Positions 1 to 5,645 are shown, counted from the stretch's first letter. The stretch is 6,223 nucleotides of DNA from Rhodobacteraceae bacterium UBA3087 (GCA_002367285.1 DFBF01000259.1:1-6223), one strand, 5' to 3'. The notes: a model not told the origin generated them from the sequence alone. Made by a program: numbers and translations.

Positions 1-306
1 AAAGCCGTGGTCCAGCGCGGCGCGCGTGGCCATTTCTTCGCCAATCCAGATGCCCGCGGCCGATATGATCTGATCGGGCAGGGTGGCCATCAAATAGGGG
101 GTGTCCTGGGCGTTTTCTGGGGTGAAATATTCGCAGACAAACCCGGTGTCTGTCAGTACCTGCGCAAGGGGTTTCCAGTCCGTGCCATCGGATGCGGGGA
201 TAAAGAAGAATTCGACATCCGCCACATCCGGCAGGCCGTGTTCGGCCTGCAACGCATCATGGGTCGCAGCGGTTTCCGCCCGCTGCGCTGCGAAATCATG
301 GGGCAT
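1..306 (-). CDS. RraB-family protein (ribonuclease E inhibitor-like), partial, C-terminus beyond left edge
   Basis: I translated this by hand from the ATG at 306-304. It gives 102 residues without a stop up to base 1, beginning MPHDFAAQRAE and ending ATRAALDHGF. Visible traits fit the RraB family (PF06877): a short acidic protein with a LPDVADVEFFF strand near residues 25-35, a W..L core, and a C-terminal segment with GIWIGEE (residues 85-91). The family is usually about 110-140 residues, so probably only a short tail is missing. In E. coli RraB binds the C-terminal scaffold of RNase E and damps mRNA decay; whether this alphaproteobacterial form does so is inference. The start lies 13 bases after the trxB stop, so it is probably co-transcribed with trxB. 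The ribosome binding site is weak, which also fits coupling to upstream translation. No better in-frame start is visible. Confidence 0.8.
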   Translation of the reverse strand, partial: MPHDFAAQRAETAATHDALQAEHGLPDVADVEFFFIPASDGTDWKPLAQVLTDTGFVCEYFTPENAQDTPYLMATLPDQIISAAGIWIGEEMATRAALDHGF

Positions 307-319
307 ATCCGGCGCCAAA

Positions 320-1264
320 TCAGTCGTCCTGTTCGGCCAGGAAATGTTCGACCTCAAGCGCGGCCATGCAGCCCATGCCAGCGGATGTCACCGCCTGACG
401 ATACTTGTGGTCGGTCAGATCACCCGCCGCAAACACACCGGGGATCGAGGTCGCGGTGCTGTCGGGTTTGGTCACGACATAGCCGCCCATGTGGGTGTCC
501 AGCACGTCCTTGACCAGTTCACTGGCGGGGGCATGGCCGATGGCGATGAACACGCCCTTGGCCGAGATTTCGGTGATCTCGCCGGTCTTCACGTTCTTGG
601 CGCGCACGCCGGTGACGCCCAGGGGCATTTCGTCGCCGACGACTTCCTCCAGCTGGTGATCCCACAGGGGCACGATCTTTTCGTTCTTCATCAGGCGGTT
701 GATCAGGATCTTTTCGGCGCGCAGCTCATCGCGGCGGTGGATAAGTGTGACCTTGCTGGCAAAGTTGGTCAGGAACAGCGCCTCTTCGACGGCGGTGTTG
801 CCGCCGCCGACCACGACGATTTCCTGGCCGCGATAGAAGAACCCGTCACAGGTGGCACAGGCCGAGACGCCAAAGCCTTTGAATTTCTCTTCCGACGGCA
901 GGCCCAGCCATTTGGCGCGCGCGCCGGTGGCCAGGATCACCGCGTCGGCGGTATAGATCGTGCCGCTGTCGCCCTTGGCGGTAAAAGGCCGCTTGGACAG
1001 GTCCAGATCCAGGATAATGTCACCGACAATCTCGGTGCCCATCGCCTTGGCGTGCGCTTCCATCTTGATCATCAGATCAGGGCCCTGCACCTCGGTAAAG
1101 CCCGGATAGTTTTCGACCTCGGTGGTGGTGGTCAGCTGGCCGCCGGGTTCCATGCCCTGAACCAGAAGCGGTTCCAGCATGGCGCGAGAGGCATAAACGC
1201 CGGCGGTGTATCCGGCGGGGCCTGAGCCGATGATAAGGACTTTGGTGTGGCGCGTGTCGGACAT
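320..1264 (-). CDS. trxB: Thioredoxin-disulfide reductase (NADPH, FAD)
   Basis: The 314-residue product is full length for low-molecular-weight bacterial thioredoxin reductases. It carries the FAD Rossmann motif GSGPAG (residues 13-18), the redox-active CATC pair (Cys136, Cys139) followed by DG, the NADPH-binding GGGNTA (153-158), the HRRDELRA segment (176-183) that reads the NADPH 2'-phosphate, and the C-terminal FAD motif GVFAAGD (276-282). It reduces cytoplasmic thioredoxin with NADPH and so supplies ribonucleotide reductase, peroxiredoxins and methionine sulfoxide reductases. The start at 1264 is preceded by a modest GGGA ribosome binding sequence about 7 bases upstream, and no upstream in-frame ATG gives a family-like N-terminus. 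It is divergent from the Lrp-type regulator and is followed after 13 bases by the RraB-like gene. All catalytic residues are present and nothing is unusual in the product. Confidence 0.98.
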   Translation of the reverse strand: MSDTRHTKVLIIGSGPAGYTAGVYASRAMLEPLLVQGMEPGGQLTTTTEVENYPGFTEVQGPDLMIKMEAHAKAMGTEIVGDIILDLDLSKRPFTAKGDSGTIYTADAVILATGARAKWLGLPSEEKFKGFGVSACATCDGFFYRGQEIVVVGGGNTAVEEALFLTNFASKVTLIHRRDELRAEKILINRLMKNEKIVPLWDHQLEEVVGDEMPLGVTGVRAKNVKTGEITEISAKGVFIAIGHAPASELVKDVLDTHMGGYVVTKPDSTATSIPGVFAAGDLTDHKYRQAVTSAGMGCMAALEVEHFLAEQDD

Positions 1265-1315
1265 GTCTTGTTCCCGGTCTGAAATTCGTTCACATGGATA
1301 TAGGTGGCGCGAGGC

Positions 1316-1333
1316 CAGGGGGAAACCCCCCTG
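1316..1333. repeat. Short G/C inverted repeat upstream of trxB
   Basis: CAGGGGG (1316-1322) and CCCCCTG (1327-1333) form a perfect 7-bp stem around a 4-base AAAC loop. It sits 52-69 bases upstream of the trxB start and directly abuts TTGACA on the minus strand. There is no T-run after it on either strand, so it is not an intrinsic terminator. It could be a repressor or activator site, or a hairpin in the trxB 5' leader if transcription starts upstream. The structure is seen; the role is unknown. Confidence 0.5.
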
Positions 1334-1359
1334 TCAAATCGGTCGCAGTCCCGTGACCG

Positions 1360-1439
1360 TTGCGTTTCCACAGAAATGATCTTGCGCGAGTGCGAAAGAT
1401 TATTGCGCGTTCGTGCCTGCGGGGATAAGGTTCGCGCAA
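1360..1439. promoter_or_regulatory. Phased TTGCGC boxes, probable Lrp-type autoregulatory operator
   Basis: Exact TTGCGCG occurs at 1382-1388 and 1403-1409, and its inverted copy CGCGCAA at 1433-1439. A degenerate TTGCGT starts at 1360. Start-to-start spacing of the direct copies is 22 and 21 bases (two helical turns), and the inverted copy lies 30 bases beyond the last one (about three turns). The last box ends 20 bases before the regulator ATG. Lrp/AsnC proteins bind as dimers to octamers on several phased sites and commonly repress their own genes, so this is the natural candidate operator. The spacing is seen; binding is inference. Confidence 0.45.
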
Positions 1440-1459
1440 CTTCTGACAGGAAAACCCGA

Positions 1460-1960
1460 ATGCCAACCAGCAAACTTGACCCGATCGACCGTATGATTCT
1501 GGCTGAATTGCAGGCGGACGGACGTATGACGAATGTCGAGCTGGCCAAACGCGTCGGCATTTCTGCGCCGCCCTGTCTGCGCCGGGTGCGTACGTTGGAA
1601 GAGGCCGGGTATATCCGCGGCTATCACGCCGATGTTGATGCACGCGCGCTGGGGTTCGAGGTACAGGTGTTTGCCATGGTCGGGCTGCAAAGCCAGGCCG
1701 AGGCCGATCTGAGCGCCTTTGAAGAATGTTGCCGTGGCTGGTCGCTGGTGCGCGAATGTCACATGCTGAATGGCGAGGTCGATTTCATCCTGAAATGCGT
1801 GGCCCCCGACCTGAGCACGTTTCAGACGTTTCTGACCGAACAACTGACCTCGGCGGAAAATGTGGCCAGCGTGAAAACCTCGCTGGTGATCCGGGACGCG
1901 AAAGATGATCCCGGCGTGCCGTTTGATGTGCTCGAGGCCCGTCTGGCCGAAGCGCCCTGA
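1460..1960 (+). CDS. Lrp/AsnC-family transcriptional regulator
   Basis: The 166-residue product has the standard two-part Lrp/AsnC build. An N-terminal winged helix-turn-helix lies at about residues 6-60, with the LDPIDRMILAELQADGR opening, the helix-turn-helix around VELAKRVGISAPPCLRRVRTL and the wing at GYIRGYHA. A C-terminal RAM/effector domain follows at about 66-148, containing NGEVDFILKC (104-113). Such proteins sense amino acids and act as dimers or octamers on DNA. I chose the ATG at 1460 because the LDxxDxxIL motif then begins at residue 6, as is usual, and an AGG lies 9 bases upstream. An in-frame ATG at 1304 would add 52 residues without family character and would run through the operator boxes. 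It is divergent from trxB and is followed by a hairpin terminator. The specific ligand and targets cannot be read from sequence, so no gene symbol is given. Confidence 0.95.
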   Translation: MPTSKLDPIDRMILAELQADGRMTNVELAKRVGISAPPCLRRVRTLEEAGYIRGYHADVDARALGFEVQVFAMVGLQSQAEADLSAFEECCRGWSLVRECHMLNGEVDFILKCVAPDLSTFQTFLTEQLTSAENVASVKTSLVIRDAKDDPGVPFDVLEARLAEAP

Positions 1961-1984
1961 GCCTGTAAACCTTTCGTTTCCACG

Positions 1985-2015
1985 AAAAAAGCCACCCCGT
2001 AGGGTGGCAAGTTTT
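1985..2015. terminator. Bidirectional Rho-independent terminator
   Basis: GCCACCC (1991-1997), loop CGTA, and GGGTGGC (2002-2008) form a perfect 7-bp G/C-rich stem. An A6 run lies on the left (1985-1990) and AAGTTTTCT on the right. Read on the minus strand the stem is followed by six T residues, a strong terminator for the small gene at 2038-2166. Read on the plus strand it has a shorter T4 tract after two A residues and can end the Lrp-type transcript, whose stop codon lies 30 bases before the stem. The placement between two convergent genes fits a shared terminator. Confidence 0.85.
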
Positions 2016-2037
2016 CTCTACTACCAGTTGTCTGTGC

Positions 2038-2166
2038 TTACGCCGCGCGGGCGCGGGTCTTGGCGTTCGTTTTCCAGGTCGTGCGGCGCGTGCCGCGGGT
2101 CCAGGGCATGTCCACTGCGGTGGCGTCAGCCTCTACGATCCATTTCATCCAGCGTTTCTGTGTCAT
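2038..2166 (-). CDS. Small basic hypothetical protein, 42 residues
   Basis: The ATG at 2166-2164 opens a 42-residue frame starting MTQKRWMKWIVEADA and ending with the TAA at 2040-2038. It has a good ribosome binding sequence, AAGAGG (minus strand, 2177-2172), 5 bases before the ATG, and the strong minus-strand terminator follows 30 bases after the stop. These two signals together support a real gene. The product has a W-rich N-terminal helix (WMKWIVEA), then MPWTRGTRR (residues 20-28) and a very basic, Ala-rich tail, with no signal peptide or membrane span. I recall similar short proteins with a PWxRGxRR core in Rhodobacteraceae genomes, with no known function; this is memory, not a search. 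The frame stays open upstream to an ATG at 2328, but that start lacks a ribosome binding site and the extension does not look like the core. No function is proposed. Confidence 0.6.
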   Translation of the reverse strand: MTQKRWMKWIVEADATAVDMPWTRGTRRTTWKTNAKTRARAA

Positions 2167-2478
2167 GTCTGCCTCTTGTGCCTGATCTGCGCCCGTTCGG
2201 GCCGGTGTTTGTTCTGTTGAGATCAATCTAGCCACGGATTCGGGCAGGGATTTGGCAGCTTTGAAAGTTTTCGACGAATTTTTCGGAAATCCTGCACGGG
2301 TGGGTTTGAGGTATGAAAACAAGGGCATTGGAAACAGACTGCCGCCATCGACGGGGATTGTTTCCGGGATTTAGGCAAGACTGAGGCAGGGTTTCGCCCA
2401 AGTTGCGCCAGAATCCGTGGCAGCAGGGGCGCTCCCGCCCGCCGTTGACCCTGGCGGGTCGCCGTCCGTTGGGCGTGG
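2167..2478. other. Gene-poor stretch between pgeF and the small protein gene
   Basis: I see no convincing coding region here. Short open frames on both strands lack ribosome binding sites and read as low-complexity, R/P-rich products. The part nearest the small gene must contain its promoter and leader; on the minus strand TAGATT (about 2230-2225) could be a -10, but no good -35 pairs with it. A small GCCCG-TT-CGGGC hairpin (2191-2202) lies in the leader. The middle (about 2230-2360) is noticeably more A/T-rich than its flanks, and the rest (2400-2478) is G/C-rich with weak GACCC/GGGTC pairing at 2447-2460. Confidence 0.5.
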
Positions 2479-2500
2479 CAGTTTTTGCAGGCAAAAACTG
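2479..2500. repeat. Perfect 10-bp inverted repeat just after pgeF
   Basis: CAGTTTTTGC (2479-2488) and GCAAAAACTG (2491-2500) are perfect reverse complements separated by AG. The element begins 10 bases after the pgeF stop codon in the direction of transcription. The upper part of the stem contains a run of A/U pairs, and no U-tract follows on the minus strand, so it is not a classic intrinsic terminator. It may instead mark transcript 3'-end processing, be a dispersed intergenic palindrome, or bind a protein. The structure is seen; the function is open. Confidence 0.6.
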
Positions 2501-2510
2501 GGGGCGGTGG

Positions 2511-3266
2511 TTACAGGCGGATGGCGGCGATCAGGCGGCCATAGTCCGCTTCTTTCTCGTGGACCGAACGTCGGTAGGAGTAGAATTTTACCGGGTCCGA
2601 ATAGGTACAGTGCCGGGTCCATTCGGCGTGACCCACCCCTGCTTCGCGCAGTTTGTGCAGGCCAAATGCGGGCAGATCGAATTGCACGCGATCCCCCTGA
2701 CCACCAGCGAAGAAGCGGCCATAGTCCGGGTCCATGTCCAGGAAGCGGTCAAAGAACTCCGGCCCGACCTCATAGGCGCGTTGCGAGATCGACGGGCCGA
2801 TCACTGCGGTGGTGTTTTCGCGGCGGGCCCCCAGTGCGACCATGGCTTCCAGCGTTGCTTCCAATACGCCGTCCATTGCGCCTTTCCAGCCCGCATGTGC
2901 CGCGCCAATGACGCCTGCGCCGCGGTCGGCAAACAGCACCGGCTGACAGTCGGCGGTCAGGATCGTCAGCGCCAGCCCCGGCGTGGCGGTGACCACGGCG
3001 TCCGCTTTGGGCTTGTCATTGCTGGGCCCATCGACGGTGACCACATCGGGCGAATGGATCTGATGTACGGAAACCAATGCCTCAGGTGGCACATCCATTG
3101 CCACAGCCACACGGGCCCGGTTGATGCCCACGGCCTCGCGCAGGTCCTGCGATCCGGTGCCGCAGTTCAGCCCGGCATAGATGCCTGAGGATGCGCCGCC
3201 TTTGCGGGTAAAGAACCCGTGGCGGATGCCGTCCAGCGCGTCAGAGGTGATGGCGTTAAGTGTCAT
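2511..3266 (-). CDS. pgeF: Peptidoglycan editing factor / laccase-domain (YfiH, DUF152) protein
   Basis: The 251-residue product matches the single-domain YfiH/LACC1 family (E. coli YfiH is about 243 residues). The metal-site residues are all present: His71 in the QIHS motif, Cys107 in TADCQPV (104-110) and His124 in AHAGWKG (123-129). Further family features are the FFTRKGG opening (18-24), VIGPSISQRAYEVG (155-168), and the CTYSD...FYSYRRS segment (220-234). In E. coli PgeF removes misincorporated L-Ser from peptidoglycan precursors. Related proteins act on purine nucleosides (phosphorolysis, adenosine deamination). The older name polyphenol oxidase is less likely to reflect the cellular role. 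The ATG at 3266 overlaps the stop of the upstream methyltransferase gene by ATGA. A GGGA about 8 bases upstream is the only ribosome binding sequence, so translational coupling is likely. It is the last gene of the lgt unit. Confidence 0.93.
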   Translation of the reverse strand: MTLNAITSDALDGIRHGFFTRKGGASSGIYAGLNCGTGSQDLREAVGINRARVAVAMDVPPEALVSVHQIHSPDVVTVDGPSNDKPKADAVVTATPGLALTILTADCQPVLFADRGAGVIGAAHAGWKGAMDGVLEATLEAMVALGARRENTTAVIGPSISQRAYEVGPEFFDRFLDMDPDYGRFFAGGQGDRVQFDLPAFGLHKLREAGVGHAEWTRHCTYSDPVKFYSYRRSVHEKEADYGRLIAAIRL

Positions 3267-4324
3267 GCGGTGGTTCCCGGAATGGCTGGCTCATGCGGGC
3301 GAGTCAGCCCAAGCACCTTGAAGAGAGTTCCCATTTCATCGGGGTGCGTCAAGCGGCGATGCGCGGCGATATGGGCCTCAAGCGCCTCTCCGCTGAGCTT
3401 GGTTGCCAGGGTTTGGGCCCTTTGCGTAATCCCCAGGCGTTCCAGAAACAGCCCCTGAGGGGCGACGCGCGAGGCCGTCAGATCGGTCGCGGTCGATAGG
3501 GTTTCGAAATCCACATGGGTGGTCAGGTCGGCCTCGCCCGGGGTGGCCAGCACATCGATGCTTTCATGTGTCTGCAAGGCCTGCAATGTGTCGCCAAGAC
3601 TGCCCCAGTCGCCATAATCCAGGATCAGGGCCGCGCCGCCATGGTTCAGGATACGGGTCGCGATGGGCGCCAGAATGCCTGCGGCCGCAGCGCAGTGTTC
3701 GACCAGATCGCCATGTTTCGTGTCGTCACGGCGGTGGTCCAGCTGCGGTGCGGGCAGTGGGCCGGACAGGCCAAACGCCAGCCTGCCGTCGTTCACACCC
3801 ACCTGCCGTTCGCGCCAGCCGGTGTCGTCACGGATGAACTGGCGCACGGGCAGAGCGTCGAAGAATTCGTTGGCGACAAGGAACAGCGGGGCCGCAGGCA
3901 GGGTGTCGGGGCTGTCGTGATGGGTGACCTTAACGCCCGCCAGTGCGGACAATTGTGCAGCGCGCAGGGGGGGCGAGGCCTCGACCAGATGCACCGAGGC
4001 GGCGGCGTGAAACCCCGGCACGCGGGCGGTGGCGCGCAGGATGTCGGCCATCAATGTGCCGCGCCCGGGGCCGAGTTCAGCCAGGGCAAAGGGCGTGGGC
4101 ATGCCGCGATCCAGCCAGGCCTGGGCCAGTGACAACCCGATGACCTCGCCAAACATCTGCGAGATTTCGGGCGCGGTGGTGAAATCGCCCGCCGCCCCCA
4201 GCGGGTCGCGGGTGGCGTAATACCCATGCCGGGGGTGAAGCAGGCAATCGGCCATGTAATCGGCCACGGTGATCGGGCCATTGGTGGTGATGCGGTCGAC
4301 CAACAGCTGTGCCAGGGGGGTCAT
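3263..4324 (-). CDS. MidA/NDUFAF7-family class I SAM-dependent methyltransferase (DUF185, COG1565)
   Basis: The 353-residue product shows the family landmarks in order: N-terminal helical region with ADYMADCLLHPRHGYY (21-36), GDFTTAPEISQMFGE (46-60), the SAM-binding glycine loop ELGPGRGTLM (83-92), the acidic HLVEASP strand (112-118), NEFFDALP (152-159), LILDYG (233-238) and ADLTTHVDF (265-273). Human NDUFAF7 dimethylates an arginine of the complex I subunit NDUFS2, and Dictyostelium MidA is needed for complex I. Alphaproteobacteria have a homologous complex I, so the same substrate is plausible but inferred. I chose the ATG at 4324 because it forms an ATGA overlap with the lgt stop and has GGAGAGG (4337-4331) 6 bases upstream. 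An in-frame ATG at 4348 would add only eight non-conserved residues inside lgt. Its own stop overlaps the pgeF start by 4 bases. Confidence 0.93.
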   Translation of the reverse strand: MTPLAQLLVDRITTNGPITVADYMADCLLHPRHGYYATRDPLGAAGDFTTAPEISQMFGEVIGLSLAQAWLDRGMPTPFALAELGPGRGTLMADILRATARVPGFHAAASVHLVEASPPLRAAQLSALAGVKVTHHDSPDTLPAAPLFLVANEFFDALPVRQFIRDDTGWRERQVGVNDGRLAFGLSGPLPAPQLDHRRDDTKHGDLVEHCAAAAGILAPIATRILNHGGAALILDYGDWGSLGDTLQALQTHESIDVLATPGEADLTTHVDFETLSTATDLTASRVAPQGLFLERLGITQRAQTLATKLSGEALEAHIAAHRRLTHPDEMGTLFKVLGLTRPHEPAIPGTTA

Positions 4325-5214
4325 GGGGCGCCTCTCCGGCGGGCCCACAGGATCGTTGCGATGCCGATCAACACCATGGGCAGCGACAGGAGTTGACCCA
4401 TCGACAGCCCGGCCTCGCCCAGCCTGATCACATGGCCCAGCGGGTTGTCGGGCGTGATGTATTGTGCGTCGGCCTGACGGAACAGTTCAACAAACATGCG
4501 CGACAGGCCATAGCCCAGAAAGAATGCGCCGGTCAGCATGCCGGGGCGTTTCAGCCAGCCAGATCGCCAGGCCAGATGCAACAGCACGGCGGCCAGAATG
4601 GCGCCCTCCAGCGCGGCCTCGTACAGTTGGCTGGGGTGGCGGGCACAGGTGCCGGACAAGGGGATGGCGAAACCGGGGCAGTCTTGCGCCGCCACGCCGG
4701 GGAAAATCACGCCCCATGGCACGTCAGTCGGACGGCCCCACAGTTCGGCGTTGATGAAATTGGCAATCCGCACCAGGCCCAGACCGGGCGGGGCCGCGAT
4801 GGCCAACAGGTCGGCAACCGAGGCCGTCGCCAGCCCGTGTTTGCGCGTGAACAGCCAGACGGCGGCGCAAACCCCCAGGAACCCGCCATGAAAAGACATG
4901 CCGCCATTATAGACCTTCAGGATCTCGACCGGGTTGGCCAGGTAGAATTCGGGTTGGTAAAACAGCACAAAGCCCAGACGCCCACCGGCGATGATGCCGA
5001 TGACGATCCAGGTCGACATCTGCTCCAACTGTTCGGCGGTCATGGGCGGCTCTTTCAGCCACAAAGACACGGTTTTCAGCGCACGCGCGATGATCCACCA
5101 ACCGATGGCGATGCCGACGATATAGCTGACCGCATACCAGCGGATCGGAAAGTCGATCCAGGGGATGGTGAAAATCTCGGGCGAGATGTTGGGAAACGGG
5201 ATTCCTGTGCTCAT
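4321..5214 (-). CDS. lgt: Phosphatidylglycerol-prolipoprotein diacylglyceryl transferase
   Basis: This inner-membrane enzyme transfers a diacylglyceryl group from phosphatidylglycerol to the lipobox cysteine of prolipoproteins, the first step of lipoprotein maturation. The 297-residue product is full length. Visible landmarks are RWYA (25-28), GGRLGFVLFY (77-86), GGMSFHGG with His109 (104-111), the Lgt signature GLVRIANFINAELWGR (146-161) with Arg149, RHPSQLYEA (192-200), SRMFVELFRQ with Arg239 and Glu243 (238-247), and SMGQLLSLPM (271-280). About seven hydrophobic spans are evident. I chose the ATG at 5214 because AGGAAG (5224-5219) lies 4 bases upstream and the FPNISPEIF N-terminus is typical. 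A longer in-frame start at 5346 would overlap the divergent ubiK gene and add unrelated residues. It heads the lgt, midA-like and pgeF unit. Confidence 0.97.
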   Translation of the reverse strand: MSTGIPFPNISPEIFTIPWIDFPIRWYAVSYIVGIAIGWWIIARALKTVSLWLKEPPMTAEQLEQMSTWIVIGIIAGGRLGFVLFYQPEFYLANPVEILKVYNGGMSFHGGFLGVCAAVWLFTRKHGLATASVADLLAIAAPPGLGLVRIANFINAELWGRPTDVPWGVIFPGVAAQDCPGFAIPLSGTCARHPSQLYEAALEGAILAAVLLHLAWRSGWLKRPGMLTGAFFLGYGLSRMFVELFRQADAQYITPDNPLGHVIRLGEAGLSMGQLLSLPMVLIGIATILWARRRGAP

Positions 5215-5307
5215 GCCACTTCCTGACCTTGCGGGGCGGGGCAAGTCAACCTTGTGATTTGCGCCCAAGCGCCCCATATAGGCGGCAAGTGTAACAGGAG
5301 GCCCGCC
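5215..5307. promoter_or_regulatory. Divergent promoter region of lgt and ubiK
   Basis: These 93 bases separate two divergent starts. On the plus strand TTGTGA (5252-5257) and CATATA (5275-5280) are spaced by 17 bases and form a credible sigma-70-type promoter for ubiK, placing the transcript start near 5287. The strong AGGAGG ribosome binding site follows at 5296-5301. On the minus strand TTGACT (5249-5244) could be an lgt -35, but the hexamer 17 bases on (TCAGGA) is a poor -10 and overlaps the lgt ribosome binding site, so the lgt promoter is not resolved. Confidence 0.55.
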
Positions 5308-5556
5308 ATGCAGACGCGCAACAAGGTTCTGGACGATATCTCGCAACTGATGACCAACGCCATGGGCGTGGCGCAGGGGGCGAAGGACGAAGCGGAAACG
5401 GCGATGAAAAGCTGGATGGACCGCTGGCTGGCCGATCGTGATTTCGTCACGCGCGAAGAATTCGACGCTGTGCGCCTGATGGCCCAGAAAGCGCGCGAAG
5501 AGAACGAGGCGCTGAAGGCCCGTCTTGATGCGCTGGAAGCTGCCACCAAGGGCTAA
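5308..5556 (+). CDS. ubiK: UbiK/BMFP-family accessory factor (YqiC type)
   Basis: The 82-residue product has the BMFP architecture: an amphipathic N-terminal helix (residues 1-40, MQTRNKVLDDISQLMTNAMG onward), a short link WLADRDFVTREEFD (40-53), and a C-terminal heptad-like coiled coil (about 55-80, with LMAQKAREENEALKARLDAL). Family members form trimers and associate with membranes. In E. coli and Salmonella UbiK/YqiC supports aerobic ubiquinone biosynthesis, and the Brucella protein is membrane fusogenic in vitro. In this organism a quinone role is inferred. I chose the ATG at 5308 because a near-perfect AGGAGG lies 6 bases upstream; an earlier in-frame ATG at 5254 falls inside the promoter. 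It is divergent from lgt, and no intrinsic terminator is visible after the stop. Confidence 0.88.
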   Translation: MQTRNKVLDDISQLMTNAMGVAQGAKDEAETAMKSWMDRWLADRDFVTREEFDAVRLMAQKAREENEALKARLDALEAATKG

Positions 5557-5563
5557 GCCCGGC

Positions 5564-5593
5564 TTGCCTGTGGGGCGGCGTCTTTGTTAGGGT
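5564..5593 (+). promoter_or_regulatory. Possible promoter of the CAP-domain gene
   Basis: TTGCCT (5564-5569) and TAGGGT (5588-5593) are spaced by 18 bases, and both are acceptable but imperfect sigma-70 hexamers. A start near 5600 would give a leader of about 58 bases before the CAP gene. Read-through from ubiK, whose stop lies just upstream and lacks a visible terminator, is the alternative. Confidence 0.35.
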
Positions 5594-5645
5594 CGCACCA
5601 ACAGGGGCCAAGCCCGGAGCCAGATTTGGCACCCGACGCGCAGAC

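Larger units (their letters stand above)
1265..1459. promoter_or_regulatory. Divergent promoter region between trxB and the Lrp-type regulator
   Basis: These 195 bases lie between two divergent starts and must hold promoters for both genes. On the minus strand a TATATC hexamer (1302-1297) is a possible trxB -10. A perfect TTGACA also exists on that strand (1337-1332), but its distance to TATATC is 29 bases, too long for a sigma-70 pair. No convincing -35/-10 pair was found for the regulator. A G/C hairpin (1316-1333) and a set of TTGCGC boxes (1360-1439) occupy much of the space and are listed separately. Confidence 0.6.

Noticed and set aside
101..1225. Long plus-strand open frame of 374 residues opposite trxB
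   Set aside because: It is exactly antisense to a gene with every catalytic motif in place. High third-position GC in the real gene removes stops from the opposite strand, and the antisense product is rich in G, A, H and D without family character.
1304..1459. N-terminal extension of the Lrp-type regulator from an ATG at 1304
   Set aside because: The 52 extra residues are unlike the family and would translate through the phased boxes. The start at 1460 places the conserved opening motif where it belongs.
2167..2328. N-terminal extension of the small protein to 96 residues
   Set aside because: There is no ribosome binding site before 2328, while AAGAGG sits correctly before 2166.
2228..2494. 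Minus-strand open frame of 88 residues in the gene-poor stretch
   Set aside because: It has no start signal and a mixed R/P/N composition, and its start lies inside the inverted repeat. There is no evidence of coding.
2403..3188. Plus-strand open frame of 261 residues opposite pgeF
   Set aside because: It is a shadow of pgeF arising from GC-rich codons on the other strand, with no start signals.
3515..4132. Plus-strand open frame of 205 residues opposite the midA-like gene
   Set aside because: It is antisense to a gene with clear SAM-methyltransferase motifs, and has no ribosome binding site or recognisable domain.
4309..5226. Plus-strand open frame of 305 residues opposite lgt
   Set aside because: It is antisense to a complete lgt, has no ribosome binding site and encodes a Q/G/R-rich sequence unlike any protein family I know.
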